A stretch of DNA of 64,000 nucleotides from Sphingobacterium paucimobilis HER1398 (GTDB taxonomy: Bacteria; Bacteroidota; Bacteroidia; Sphingobacteriales; Sphingobacteriaceae): positions 124,001-188,000 of the forward strand of contig NZ_ATDL01000003.1 in assembly GCF_000416985.1 (NCBI RefSeq). Reading direction: 5' to 3'. Each line of letters begins with the position of its first letter. Position 1 is the stretch's first letter. The translations under genes and the position numbers were made by a program. Under the pieces are notes generated by a model, which saw only the letters and a program-made list of their open reading frames with translations, had not been told where the DNA came from and did not search any database. Of the stretch, positions 54,140-64,000 are shown in pieces.

Positions 54140-54184
54140 AATAAAAAAGGGAGTGAAAACAAAATTTCACCCCCTTTTTTATTG
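54140..54184 (-). terminator. Intrinsic terminator after the SusD-like_2 gene
   Basis: AATAAAAAAGGG-GTGAAA pairs with TTTCAC-CCCTTTTTTATT around an A-rich loop. The arms themselves carry A- and T-tracts, so it may work in both directions. Confidence 0.85.
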
Positions 54185-54202
54185 AAAATCTTCTAGAAAA
54201 AG

Positions 54203-55711
54203 TTAATTAACATCCCACCAAATTTTATCTTTCTGAGGATCAATGTCACCTTCAGCAGCTACATTTGCCGCATTGTAATTAAATTCATTTTGAGGGTATT
54301 GTAACCTCAAAGGAATTTTTCTTCCATTAAGGGAAGAATTCAATGACAAAGGAACATCGCTAGGGTACCCTAGTCTCCTATAATCTACCCATGCCTCAAA
54401 ATTATTAATGCCAGGCAACGCCAAATATTTCTGATTAATAATCAACTCCAACTTATTAGAGCTATTCGACCAAGAAGCAATATTCTTCTGTAAATATCCA
54501 GCAACCTCAGTTTGTGCATCAGGAACATTCAAGAAAACGAAAGACTCTTCGACAGCCCTTTCATACATTGCTTCCGCATTTCCTGACAACCAACCTCTTT
54601 GGACAGCTTCCGCTTGTAAAAACAAACTTTCCACTGAAGTGAACAACCAAGCAGGTGCATCAGGAGACGGAACTAAACCTAGGCCCATCACAATAGATTC
54701 TCCTGACGAAGATTCTCCCGATACATTATTTTGACCAAAATTCTTACCTCTCCATAATTCCCCACCAACAGGTGTGATAGCTTTTAAAAAAATCTGTTGA
54801 TATCTTAGATCATCATTTTGTTTATATTTATCTAAAACAAAATTATTCGCTCGATTAAACCCATCTACTAAAGTATTATTCTCATCCCTAACGTATGCAA
54901 TATACATAGGGTTCAACTTGTATTTATCGTTAGAATATCCAGGGTTTACCCACGCCGTTTCGCCTTCATCTAAGAAACCACTTCCATCTGCAACAATTTT
55001 TGCTATCTCAGCTGAGGGATTTGCAACCTTTTCAGATTGATGCACCAACAACCTGAGGGTCTGCGTATTGACAAACTTTCTCCATTTTTTCAAATCGCCC
55101 TTAAATATCAAATCAGCTGCGACGGCTTGATCCGATATGGAAAGATTAGGATTGGAAAAAATCATACGGGCTTCATCAAGCTGTATTAATAAATCTTTAT
55201 AAATATCCTCTCCTTTATCATATTTTGGCGTTATTTTATTGGCCAAATCAAAAGCTTCAGAATACGGCACGTTATTATACATATCAACCAAATACATGAA
55301 ACCTACCGTCTTTAATGCTTTAGCCACCCCAACATAAAACTGTTCGCCACTAGCTAAGCCTTTTTGCTCCATTACATGATTATCCATAAGAATATCGTAC
55401 CACCCAGCATCAGGCGTAACTCCTGACCACTGGGTCGCTTCAAAAGCAGCATCGATATTATAATTCTCTAAAGGAACAGATATCCCAAACGAACTACCCC
55501 TAGCCCAGTATCCCATCCAATGCGCGGAAAATCTATAAGATGATGTACTTCTTTTAACCACATTTGTAATAACGGATGTCATTAACAAATCTGGAGTGAT
55601 CGCCTCTTCTGTTGGAAGATTCGGATTTTTGTTGATATCAAAAAAACTATCTTTACAAGCTGAAAAAGTTAATGTAGAAGCACATATAATTGCTATTATT
55701 TTATTTTTCAT
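54203..55711 (-). CDS. SusD/RagB-like nutrient-binding lipoprotein (SusD-like_2 family)
   Basis: A 502-residue lipoprotein with signal MKNKIIAIICASTLTFSAC. The segment DINKNPNLPTEEAITPDLLM marks the SusD-like_2 branch rather than classical SusD. Later pieces such as GYWARGSSFG and ESLFLQAEAVQRGWLSGNAE also fit it. It follows the SusC-type gene by 17 bp and ends at a strong terminator. No enzyme or regulator gene accompanies the pair, so the substrate is unknown. Confidence 0.92.
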   Translation of the reverse strand: MKNKIIAIICASTLTFSACKDSFFDINKNPNLPTEEAITPDLLMTSVITNVVKRSTSSYRFSAHWMGYWARGSSFGISVPLENYNIDAAFEATQWSGVTPDAGWYDILMDNHVMEQKGLASGEQFYVGVAKALKTVGFMYLVDMYNNVPYSEAFDLANKITPKYDKGEDIYKDLLIQLDEARMIFSNPNLSISDQAVAADLIFKGDLKKWRKFVNTQTLRLLVHQSEKVANPSAEIAKIVADGSGFLDEGETAWVNPGYSNDKYKLNPMYIAYVRDENNTLVDGFNRANNFVLDKYKQNDDLRYQQIFLKAITPVGGELWRGKNFGQNNVSGESSSGESIVMGLGLVPSPDAPAWLFTSVESLFLQAEAVQRGWLSGNAEAMYERAVEESFVFLNVPDAQTEVAGYLQKNIASWSNSSNKLELIINQKYLALPGINNFEAWVDYRRLGYPSDVPLSLNSSLNGRKIPLRLQYPQNEFNYNAANVAAEGDIDPQKDKIWWDVN

Positions 55712-55728
55712 TTTCGTAATATTAAATA

Positions 55729-58700
55729 CTAAAACTTAGCGTTAATTGTAAATCCATAATTTCTAGTCGGAGGATTTTGTGTAGACGTAATCATACCCAT
55801 TGAGTTACTTCCATCATCGTAAAAACTATTAAAGTCGGGATCCATAAATTTGTTTTCTTTAGGCAGCCACAATGCGATATTTCTACCCACCAATGCTATA
55901 GACAAAGACTTCACAACTCTCTGTCTAGATGCTAGCCATTGCTCAGGCACACTGTATGTCAGCGCTAGTTCTCGGAACCTCCAACTACTTGCATCCACTA
56001 GAAAATTAGAGGCAGCCTGCCTATATTCTGCAATATAGTGCTGCAGTACGTGCTCATTCGCTCCGATTTTAGCAGTCGTATTCTCAATATATTGACCAGG
56101 ATTGTTTGGATCCTTTATAACAGAATTAGGAAGTATAAAGGGCTCTCTATTATTATATGCAGTAGCTTCTGAAACACCTGTCCAAGCCATAGAAGTTCCC
56201 ATTTCGTTAAAAGAAGCTTGATGCCCAGTTTTATGTTCAAATAATGCGGACAGGTTGAAAGATTTAAAATTGACTGAAGGGTTCAATGAAATAATCCATT
56301 TTGGCATTGTACGACCATAGACTTTTAACGCATTAGATGCGCTAGGACGTCCAGTTGTTTCACTCACAATAATTCTTCCTTGGTCGTCCCTAACGTAATC
56401 TGTGGCTTTAAACACAAAGGCAGGTTGTCCTTTAATGGCATAATTACCAACCCTTGCATAACTTGTACCAATGACAATCTCATTCAAATCTTGGTCATCA
56501 AAAATAGAAGTTACCTCACTATCATTATAAGTAGCATTGGCTCTAAATCTAATATCACCTCCATCAAACTTCACTAATAGCGTTAAATTTAAATCCAATT
56601 CAAAACCTTTATTAATAAATGAAGCTGCATTCCTGTACATAGAGCGATAGCCTGTAGCATCGGAAACTCTGACGTTAACGATTTGATCTGTATTCTTTTG
56701 ATAGAAATAAGTTCCTTCTAGACGAATTCTATTATTCCAAAATCCAGTTTCCAAACCGACTTCTGTACTGTTAATAAATTCAGGCTTTAGGTTGGGATCA
56801 TAAGCAGTGTTTCCAGCTGTAAAACCAGGTACGGAGCCATAAGGATATCCTGTGTCACCTGGTTGAGAAAATGTTGCTTGAAGAAGATAAGGAGTAATAT
56901 CAGCATTACCAGTTTTATTCCAAGCCCCTCTAATCTTTAGAAAAGACAAATAATCAGACCTCAAAGCATCAATTGCTTCAGTTAAGATTAATGAGCCTGA
57001 CACTCCAGGATAAAAATAAGTATTATGCTCCGAAGCCAATAAAGATGTTTTATCCATTCGCCCAGTAACCTCAACATTTGCCCAGCCTCTATAATTCAAC
57101 CCTGCACTACCAAAATAAGAAAATAGGCGAGCTTTATATCCATTAGATGATCCCGTCAAGTTGCCTAAACGATTACCTAGGTTAAAAATATCCGGAACAA
57201 GCAAAGAACCTGCTTGAACACGAGTCGTACGATACTCATTCTGTCTCACATAAGTACCCAAAATAGCAGACAATTTGAAATCATCATCCAACTGCTTATT
57301 AACCTCTCCAAACAACTCTGAAGAGAGCGTGGTATAGTTATAGTTATACTCTTCAATTGACGCAGGAATTGACTCCTTTTCTCTGTCTATCCCAAACTGT
57401 GAGACCTTAACTCCTAGCGAACTATTGCGCTCCGCCGTATTTCGGGAAATTAATCCTGCACGATACGTAAAACTCAGCCAATCTGTTGCTTTAAGAGACA
57501 AATCTAAATTGGTTATTAAATCTTGTTTTTTACCTTCTTTTCTCCAATTTCCAGCTTGAAAATATGGATTTAACCCATAGTTTGTAAACCAATTTTCATG
57601 CTGAGACCATTTCTCATTCTGAAAATCTTTATATTTTGTAACTCTAATATGAGCAGGTGTATTTATTATCTGATTAAAAATCCCATCATTCCCCCCAACA
57701 CCTAAAACAGCAAACATTTCTTCAGCCCCAGTACCATCAAAAACATTATAATTTTGTTGAACATAATTTGAATTAAATCCAACCTTAAATATACCAAATT
57801 CTTTACCCGTATTTAATCGGATACCTGTTCTTCTATTTTTATCATTTGGAACGATTCCCTTTACGACAGCATCTTGAAGACTAAGGAAAAAATCATTCGT
57901 CGACAAAGACAGATCGGTCTGATGAGTAATTCCCGTGTCATAAAACTTCTTACGTTCATCAGTTGCGCTATATACCTCTGTTTGTTGCGAACCGTCTGGC
58001 AATTTAGGACCAATATTAACAATAGAACCATCAAATGCTGGTCCCCAGGACATATTTTCGATCGGATCATAATCTCCATCATATCCTGTACCAAACTGCT
58101 TCTGCATCGCAGGAAAATAAGAGACATTTTGAAATTGCGTGGAGTGTCCCAAAGTGATTACAGGAGCTGAACTGCCTTTTTTAGTTGTAACAACAATGAC
58201 ACCATTTCGAGCATCTGGTCCATAAATTGCCGCAGATGATGAACCTTTCAAAACAGAAACATTCGAAATGTCATTTGGATTAATAGATGACATATAATTC
58301 AAGTCCATCGGAATTCCGTCCACTACTAACAATGGATTGTTCTTACCTGTAAGAGATCTAATACCACGCAAGTTCATTTTAACGTTTTCAAAAACTCCGC
58401 TATTAACTCCAGTTACGTTCAACCCGGATACTTTCCCTGTCAGACCACTAGCAATATTAACTGCATTAACCTTGGTCAAATCTTCACTGCCAACCGTTGT
58501 CGCAGCGTATCCAAGATCTTTCTTACTTCTCTCTATCCCCAATGCAGTCACTACGACTTCCTCCAAAGCATTATCATCAGAAGCCAACTGTATATTGATA
58601 GTACTCTGATTCCCTACCGTAACGCGTTGAGCACTATATCCAATAAAAGAGAAGTTAAGTGCTGCGCCTTGATTTACGGAAATAGAATAATTTCCACTTC

Positions 58701-58869
58701 CATCGGTCTGTGTAGCAGTAGAAGTACCTACCACAGACACGGAAACTCCTGATAATGGAGTGCCATCCGTTGCAGAGGTAACTTTACCACTCACTTGCCG
58801 ATTTTGTGCCATCGACACGCCTATTAAGCAAGTCAGCACAAAAAATAAACTGAGTAATTTTTGTTTCAT
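55729..58869 (-). CDS. SusC/RagA-type TonB-linked transporter (orphan pair)
   Basis: A 1046-residue transporter starting MKQKLLSLFFVLTCLIGVSMAQ. It goes straight into a CarboxypepD_reg domain (VSGKVTSATDGTPLSGVSVS), so the STN domain is absent. The plug (LEEVVVTALGIERSKKDLGY, then NGVIVVTTKKG) and a barrel ending NYGFTINAKF follow. It pairs with the SusD-like_2 protein. The leader and first codons are echoed in a relic about 280 bp upstream, hinting at a past tandem duplication. Confidence 0.94.
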   Translation of the reverse strand: MKQKLLSLFFVLTCLIGVSMAQNRQVSGKVTSATDGTPLSGVSVSVVGTSTATQTDGSGNYSISVNQGAALNFSFIGYSAQRVTVGNQSTINIQLASDDNALEEVVVTALGIERSKKDLGYAATTVGSEDLTKVNAVNIASGLTGKVSGLNVTGVNSGVFENVKMNLRGIRSLTGKNNPLLVVDGIPMDLNYMSSINPNDISNVSVLKGSSSAAIYGPDARNGVIVVTTKKGSSAPVITLGHSTQFQNVSYFPAMQKQFGTGYDGDYDPIENMSWGPAFDGSIVNIGPKLPDGSQQTEVYSATDERKKFYDTGITHQTDLSLSTNDFFLSLQDAVVKGIVPNDKNRRTGIRLNTGKEFGIFKVGFNSNYVQQNYNVFDGTGAEEMFAVLGVGGNDGIFNQIINTPAHIRVTKYKDFQNEKWSQHENWFTNYGLNPYFQAGNWRKEGKKQDLITNLDLSLKATDWLSFTYRAGLISRNTAERNSSLGVKVSQFGIDREKESIPASIEEYNYNYTTLSSELFGEVNKQLDDDFKLSAILGTYVRQNEYRTTRVQAGSLLVPDIFNLGNRLGNLTGSSNGYKARLFSYFGSAGLNYRGWANVEVTGRMDKTSLLASEHNTYFYPGVSGSLILTEAIDALRSDYLSFLKIRGAWNKTGNADITPYLLQATFSQPGDTGYPYGSVPGFTAGNTAYDPNLKPEFINSTEVGLETGFWNNRIRLEGTYFYQKNTDQIVNVRVSDATGYRSMYRNAASFINKGFELDLNLTLLVKFDGGDIRFRANATYNDSEVTSIFDDQDLNEIVIGTSYARVGNYAIKGQPAFVFKATDYVRDDQGRIIVSETTGRPSASNALKVYGRTMPKWIISLNPSVNFKSFNLSALFEHKTGHQASFNEMGTSMAWTGVSEATAYNNREPFILPNSVIKDPNNPGQYIENTTAKIGANEHVLQHYIAEYRQAASNFLVDASSWRFRELALTYSVPEQWLASRQRVVKSLSIALVGRNIALWLPKENKFMDPDFNSFYDDGSNSMGMITSTQNPPTRNYGFTINAKF

Positions 58870-58968
58870 GTGTTTATGTGTTTAGTTAAAAATTGTGTAC
58901 TTGATATATTTGAATTCATCCAAAATCCGATGCGTAATATCTCCTCTCCACATCTAAAATAAGATGGA

Positions 58969-58984
58969 GATAAAACGTTTTATC
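58969..58984. promoter_or_regulatory. Perfect 16-bp palindrome upstream of the orphan susC
   Basis: GATAAAACGTTTTATC is fully self-complementary and lies 100 bp before the start codon at 58869, inside a 617-bp spacer (58870-59486). A candidate operator. No neighbouring regulator is known. Confidence 0.4.
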
Positions 58985-59101
58985 TAATCAGTTAAAACGG
59001 GTAACAGACCATAGCGTACAATGATCTTAGAATTTTTAGAAAAAGCAGTTATATAATCCTTGTCTGACTTAAAGAGCCAGATCAAACTCCACTAGAAAAA
59101 T

Positions 59102-59146
59102 CTAAATGCGGAGATCGAGGGATAAATTGAATAATCTTTGTTCCAT
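59102..59146 (-). pseudogene. Relic of a susC 5' end
   Basis: A 14-codon frame MEQRLFNLSLDLRI then a stop. Its first 24 bases match 20 of 24 bases of the neighbouring susC start (MKQKLLSL). The 30 bp upstream also match (ACTAAACAC...ACAC just before both ATGs). It appears to be the leftover leader and signal-peptide start of a second, lost SusC gene or of a duplicated leader. Confidence 0.55.
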
Positions 59147-59387
59147 GTGTTGTGTGTTTAGTTTTTAAAATTGTTTGTGTGTTAGTAGCTGCAACATCGT
59201 AACAACGATATTACTATGCAAACATATAAAAAAAAATAAAGTTTCACACTTTTTAACATATTTTTTATTGAAAACAACAAAAGAAACCGTAAAAAAGACA
59301 GAATACAGACTTCAATTGTAACAACAGGCCAACTATTTTGCCAAACAACTAAAATAATAGGAGTACAATATCACTAGTATAACTACA

Positions 59388-59423
59388 TAAAAACGGGGTG
59401 ACATTTTTCAATATCCCCCCGTT
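59388..59423 (-). terminator. Intrinsic terminator after the last susD
   Basis: AACGGGG (59392-59398) and CCCCGTT (59417-59423) form a 7-bp stem with a long loop. On the minus strand a T-run follows. It lies 64 bp beyond the stop of the gene at 59487. Confidence 0.7.
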
Positions 59424-59486
59424 CCATCCACTAAAGATTTACGAAATCTAAATATTCCTTCTACCTGTCATGGTAATTGAGAAACA

Positions 59487-60992
59487 TTAATCCTTCAACG
59501 GATTTTGATCTGCCACTGACAATTGCTTATTAGCATTAATCTCATCTTGAGGTATGGCAAACAACCACCGGTTACTATTAGCCGGCAACGATGTTACGCC
59601 TGGAGCAAAATTATTTCCATTTCCTCCATTTAACTGCGCCCCTCCATGGTTACCAGCTCCCGTAGGACGATTAAGTCCTTTTCCAAGACGTTTGATATCC
59701 AAGAGGCTAAATCCTTCTCCCCACAACTCAATTTTACGCTGTAACAGAATCTCATTTAACAAGGCTTCCCCTGCGAGACCTGCAGTACTGTATCCGCTAT
59801 ACCTTGTTGTTACTAGATCAGCAAGTGTCTGTGCAGCTGCTGCATCCTGCGTAAGACGAGCCTGCGCTTCCGCTTTGATAAGATATAGCTCTGACAATCT
59901 CATAAACAAATAATCAGAAGCCCAATTTCCCAATTGACGCAACTGGAATTTCTTTTGTGCATAAATAGGCATATCCGCACTAATTACACCCTGAAACAAA
60001 TCTTTACGTACATCACCAGATGGGATCTTATCATAAAGATCCTTGGTGATCTTTTTCTGACCACCCAGTGCTGCATAACCGCCTACGGCAGCTCTATTAT
60101 CCATATGCGAATAAAATGAAGCAAAAGCCGTAGACTGCTCTACATTGACCTCTCCACCCCAGATCCACTCAGCCGCACTCAGCGTATTAAATGCTGCCGA
60201 CGTGTATTGAGCAGCAGTAAACAATTGTTTACCACTCGACTTGATCGCTTTATCGGCCATTTCCAAGGCCTTCGGATAATCGCCCTGTTGAAGAGCCACA
60301 CGTGCAAATATTCCCTCTGCTGTAGCTTTGTTTACATGCGAAAGATGAGCACGGGATTTCCCTTCTAGCAATTTAGTAGACTCCGTCAAATCCAAGTAGA
60401 TTTGATCGTACACATCCTTCACCGTACCCCTTCCCTTACCGTCGGTTGTGGGAGCCGTATAAAGCGGCACCCCTGGATTCTCTGGCCCATACTTCGAGAA
60501 GAAATTGACGAGATAATAATACGAGTGTGCACGCAAAGCTAATGCCTGCCCCATAATCAAGTCTTTTTCTTCCTGCGGTCCTGTTGCTGCTGGCAATAAG
60601 GATATGATCCGGTTCGCATTATTAATGATCCGGTAATAATAATACCAGGTACGGTCTGCTCTTTGATTAGTACTAGCACTACTTAAACCAGAGTAATTAT
60701 ATTCACTCGTATAATATCTATAGCCTTGGGCATGCAGAATAACATCTTCCCCCATCATATCAGAGGTCAGGTCATAGGCCTTTTGTCCAAAATTCCCGTG
60801 GTTGGTCAACGAACTGTACATGGTACGTATGGTACCATTCAAGGCGACCATCGCTCCTTCAGTAGTCTTAAACACAATATCTGCACTCACTAAATCTGTC
60901 GGGTTCGTTTCTAAATATTCTTTCTTACAACTGGTAGCCATAATGGTGCAAGCCAAAGCTATCGCAGTCATTCCTTTATATAATCTTTTCAT
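59487..60992 (-). CDS. RagB/SusD-type lipoprotein (window-end pair)
   Basis: A 501-residue lipoprotein; the signal ends at IMATSCKKEYLETNP with Cys22 lipidated. SusD landmarks are MGQALALRAHSYYYLVNFFS, the TPR-like AKATAEGIFARVALQQGDYP, and the C-terminal LLNEILLQRKIELWGEGFSL followed by LDIKRLGKGL. It is 11 bp from the SusC stop. It forms a pair with the truncated SusC. Confidence 0.94.
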   Translation of the reverse strand: MKRLYKGMTAIALACTIMATSCKKEYLETNPTDLVSADIVFKTTEGAMVALNGTIRTMYSSLTNHGNFGQKAYDLTSDMMGEDVILHAQGYRYYTSEYNYSGLSSASTNQRADRTWYYYYRIINNANRIISLLPAATGPQEEKDLIMGQALALRAHSYYYLVNFFSKYGPENPGVPLYTAPTTDGKGRGTVKDVYDQIYLDLTESTKLLEGKSRAHLSHVNKATAEGIFARVALQQGDYPKALEMADKAIKSSGKQLFTAAQYTSAAFNTLSAAEWIWGGEVNVEQSTAFASFYSHMDNRAAVGGYAALGGQKKITKDLYDKIPSGDVRKDLFQGVISADMPIYAQKKFQLRQLGNWASDYLFMRLSELYLIKAEAQARLTQDAAAAQTLADLVTTRYSGYSTAGLAGEALLNEILLQRKIELWGEGFSLLDIKRLGKGLNRPTGAGNHGGAQLNGGNGNNFAPGVTSLPANSNRWLFAIPQDEINANKQLSVADQNPLKD

Positions 60993-61003
60993 GTTGTTCT
61001 ATC

Positions 61004-64000
61004 TTATAAACCTATTGTTACACCAAAAGTGAAGTTCCGCATGGTAGGATATGTATAATCTGCAGTTCCAGTGAAGGAGCGCTGCGGATCCATACCTTTT
61101 CTTTTTGTGAAAATCGCCGCATTATCTACGTTTGCAAAGACGCGAAGTCCAGACAATCCCATCCTAGAAATCAGCAGTTTATCAAAATTGTATCCCAACG
61201 TAATGTTTTTAACATTTAAGTAGGACGCATCAAACAGGAATCTGGACGACGTAGAGTTTCCAGCATTTGCCGCTCCGATACCATTCTGAAGACGAGGTAC
61301 ATCGGTCACTTGCCCCGGCTCTGTCCATGCATTCAAAATATCAGAATGCCAATGTGTTCCGTAATTACCCATATGCATTAATGAAGCATAGTTCCCATCA
61401 TAAAACTTGCCTCCGATCTGGTAAGTCAAAAGAACTGACAGATCAAACTGTTTGTAACGGAAAGAGTTAGTAATACCACCGACAAAATCAGGAATGGCAG
61501 AGCCATGATAGTAATATGTAGCAGAGTTTACGTTATTAGTCGTCGTACGACCAATCACATTGTCGTTTGCATCCAGCTCGTCCATGTACCACAAGGCATC
61601 TCCATTAGCAGGATCCACTCCTGCATAATCTCTTAACCAGAATTGATAAACATCCTGTCCTTCCATCAGCCTCTTTGTCCCACTTATAATACCTGCTTCT
61701 CTATTTTCTTCTGGCAACTTCGTGATCTTGTTTTTGTAATGGCTGAGGTTAAGATCAATTCTCCAGTCAAAATCAGTATGTCGGATAGCATTGTAACCGA
61801 TCTGAAGATCAATACCACGATTATACATACTACCTACATTACGCCAGATCGATGTAATACCAGTAGACATTGGTAGTGGAACACGGAATAATAAATTAGA
61901 AGATTCTCTATTATACCATTCAATAGTACCGTCGATCTTTCTATCAAAAAGTGTAAAATCCAACCCGACATTTACGGCTCTGTTTTTCTCCCAACCTAAC
62001 CCCTCATTGGGTAGTGATGTGATGATTGCTCCTGGCATGCTTACATTGTTCCATCCGTAACCGTAAAGACTTTGCCAGCCATAGAAATTATCAATATTCG
62101 TGTTAGTAGGATCTTCCTGATCAGTCTCAGAGGATGCGCGAGCTTGTACGACCCCCTCATTACCTTGCTCCCCATAACTTGCTCTCAATTTCAACTCGTT
62201 AATCCAGCTCACATCCTTCAGGAAATCTTCCTGGCTGATTCTCCATCCGGCACCCACAGAGTAGAAGTTACCCCATTGGTTATTTCCTTTTCCATCCTTA
62301 CCAGGGTAAAAACGAGAAGTACCATCGCGACGTAGACTAGCAGACACTAGGTATTTATCGAGATAGGTATAGTTGACACGGCTGAAATAACCTTCGATTC
62401 TATGGTAGTTTTCGTAAGAAGTCGCGTCCTCAAGGGTAGCACCTGGTGCCAGTTCCGAATTTCCTGGAAAAGGGAAGCCCGAACGTGTTGCTGACAGAAA
62501 ATTGCGCTCTAAGCGGTAATTCTCATGCCCTACCATTACATTCAAATTGTGATCTCCAAATGTCTTGTCATACGTCAATACCTGATTGAAGGTAAATGAA
62601 AGCTGTCTATTTTGGATTTTAGTAGATCTACCTCTCACATTCGCAGCATCACCATATTCTGGATTTTGGAAAGTAGTGGTATACCTGTTGTAATAGTTTC
62701 CTCCCACAGTCGTCCTAAATGTAAAATCTTTTAAGAAACGTGCCTCTAAATAAGTGTTAAAGTTCACATTACCTATTTTACCAGTTCGCTCATCTAGAGC
62801 CAATGAACCTAAAAGATTGGAGTTACCTGCGTAGGGTCTTGCTCCCATTTGAGAGTTCAATCCCCAGTCCAACGATTTCTCTCCGGTCAATGGATCGATC
62901 ACAAAGCCCCCTTGATCATCACGTTGCCAAACCGGATAAATCGGCCCCATCATACGTGTATAGTAAAAAGGGTTTATAGTGGTTGTACCACCTATTGACT
63001 GTACATTATCCTGATAAGCCAAGGCACCGTCCAAGTTAAGACCTGCAGACAACCATTCCTTTACCTTACTATCCACATTGACACGCCCGTTAAAACGTTC
63101 GTATCCTGAATATTTAACAAAGCCTGGTTCATTCAGATAACCTAGAGACACGAAATGGGTAGACTTATCGGATCCTCCAGAGTAGTTCAAATTATAATCT
63201 TGTCTGAACGGAGTACGAAAAAGTGCATCTTGCCAATCGTCTGCATATAAAATCTTCGCATTCGGATTGAATTTGCCATTTGCCAAAACAACCTCATTGT
63301 CCGCCTGATCCGTTACATTATAGACCAATCCATCCATCAAAGAATTAGAAGCATTCTGATTAACAGCATCAGTGATCTTAGACGGATCACCAAGAATCAG
63401 TCCATTACGGGTAGCCTGCCACATACCCTCATAATACTGAGGGATACTCACACGGTCATATTCAGGTATAGCTCGGTTCAGGAATCCCAAACGCGCTGTA
63501 AAATTCATACGTGGTGTATTCGCCCGGCCTTTTTTTGTAGTGATCATCACAACACCGTTGGCAGCACGCGAACCATACAATGCTGTCGCTGCGGCATCTT
63601 TTAATACCGTCGTACTTTCGATATCATCTGTAGAAATAGAAACGTTGGAACCTGAATACGGTACGCCATCGATAACATATAACGGAGACGAACTTGCATT
63701 TACCGAGCCGATACCACGGATACGGATATCCGAGCTTGTACCCGGCGCCCCTCCACCGTTACTGGCTTGAATACCGGCTACAGTTCCTTCCAAAGCCTTT
63801 GTAAAAGATGCTACTTGCTGCTTTTCGAAAGTTTTAGATGAAATAGTCGATTCCGATCCAGTAAAAGCAGTCTTCTTAATTGTTCCATAAGGAACCTGAA
63901 CAACCACTTCTTCTAGCTCCTCTTGATCAGTGGCCAACTCGACATTGATCACAGACTGGTTACCGACAGCTACACGCTTTGAGACATGACCTACATAGGT
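61004..64000 (-). CDS. SusC/RagA-type TonB-linked transporter, 5' end beyond window
   Basis: The frame is open from the stop at 61004 through base 64000, so the N-terminus is outside. An internal ATG at 63952 is not the start, because the bases before it still read TYVGHVSKRVAVGNQSVINV, the end of a CarboxypepD_reg domain. The plug follows (LEEVVVQVPYGTIKKTAFTG, LYGSRAANGVVMITTKKG), then the barrel ending MRNFTFGVTIGL. 999 codons are visible. Whether an STN domain or sigma/FecR genes precede it cannot be seen. Confidence 0.95.
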   Translation of the reverse strand, partial: TYVGHVSKRVAVGNQSVINVELATDQEELEEVVVQVPYGTIKKTAFTGSESTISSKTFEKQQVASFTKALEGTVAGIQASNGGGAPGTSSDIRIRGIGSVNASSSPLYVIDGVPYSGSNVSISTDDIESTTVLKDAAATALYGSRAANGVVMITTKKGRANTPRMNFTARLGFLNRAIPEYDRVSIPQYYEGMWQATRNGLILGDPSKITDAVNQNASNSLMDGLVYNVTDQADNEVVLANGKFNPNAKILYADDWQDALFRTPFRQDYNLNYSGGSDKSTHFVSLGYLNEPGFVKYSGYERFNGRVNVDSKVKEWLSAGLNLDGALAYQDNVQSIGGTTTINPFYYTRMMGPIYPVWQRDDQGGFVIDPLTGEKSLDWGLNSQMGARPYAGNSNLLGSLALDERTGKIGNVNFNTYLEARFLKDFTFRTTVGGNYYNRYTTTFQNPEYGDAANVRGRSTKIQNRQLSFTFNQVLTYDKTFGDHNLNVMVGHENYRLERNFLSATRSGFPFPGNSELAPGATLEDATSYENYHRIEGYFSRVNYTYLDKYLVSASLRRDGTSRFYPGKDGKGNNQWGNFYSVGAGWRISQEDFLKDVSWINELKLRASYGEQGNEGVVQARASSETDQEDPTNTNIDNFYGWQSLYGYGWNNVSMPGAIITSLPNEGLGWEKNRAVNVGLDFTLFDRKIDGTIEWYNRESSNLLFRVPLPMSTGITSIWRNVGSMYNRGIDLQIGYNAIRHTDFDWRIDLNLSHYKNKITKLPEENREAGIISGTKRLMEGQDVYQFWLRDYAGVDPANGDALWYMDELDANDNVIGRTTTNNVNSATYYYHGSAIPDFVGGITNSFRYKQFDLSVLLTYQIGGKFYDGNYASLMHMGNYGTHWHSDILNAWTEPGQVTDVPRLQNGIGAANAGNSTSSRFLFDASYLNVKNITLGYNFDKLLISRMGLSGLRVFANVDNAAIFTKRKGMDPQRSFTGTADYTYPTMRNFTFGVTIGL

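Overview
The window looks like chromosomal DNA of a Bacteroidota species of the Sphingobacteriaceae type (Sphingobacterium or Pedobacter-like). The evidence is a gldK-gldL-gldM-gldN block of the type IX secretion and gliding machinery, four SusC/SusD-type outer-membrane uptake pairs, two ECF sigma/FecR anti-sigma pairs, a ribosomal protein S16 with the long acidic tail of this phylum, and TAnnTTTG-like promoter elements close to start codons. No rRNA, tRNA, CRISPR array or intact insertion sequence was seen.

Layout. 1-4.9 kb: a truncated secreted carbohydrate-type protein divergent from a ROK regulator, then a secreted FAD-oxidoreductase-like protein. 4.9-10 kb: housekeeping genes glnS, metF (under a SAM-I riboswitch), rimM and rpsP, plus a small lipoprotein. 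10-16.5 kb: a RecB/AddA-like helicase-nuclease followed by an AddB-like nuclease. 16.5-24.2 kb: a JmjC-type oxygenase, gldK-L-M-N, hemD and a DUF4271 membrane protein. 24.2-31.4 kb: tag, hpt, an AsmA-like/GT51 fusion, an outer-membrane barrel, a Gfo/Idh/MocA oxidoreductase, a small unknown gene and mrp.

31.4-64 kb is accessory DNA. A first sigma/FecR pair is followed by a small membrane gene that looks like an internally deleted MauE/DoxX protein, a DUF6520-like secreted peptide, and an oppositely oriented TlpA-SusC-SusD operon. At 40.7-43.1 kb lies a mosaic: two overlapping paralogous HTH genes behind three direct-repeat operator candidates, a 48-codon remnant of a Fic gene, and a Schlafen/AlbA-type ATP-binding regulator. 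The Fic/AlbA part is bracketed by a direct repeat of the tail of the second HTH gene. A 1.1-kb gene-free stretch follows, with a decanucleotide tandem repeat and a 15-bp inverted repeat around a palindrome. Then come a fibronectin-III-like protein; a complete sigma-FecR-SusC(STN)-SusD-zincin-DUF4302 locus, which reads as a self-regulated surface uptake and proteolysis system; an orphan SusC/SusD-like_2 pair preceded by a relic copy of its own leader and start; and a last SusD/SusC pair cut by the window end.

The best candidate for something undescribed is the 40.3-43.9 kb mosaic. It combines duplicated HTH regulators, a Fic remnant coupled to an AlbA/Schlafen protein, flanking direct repeats and inverted repeats. 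It could be a decayed or remodelled toxin or defence-type island. That reading is inference. The repeats, the overlaps and the truncation are directly visible.
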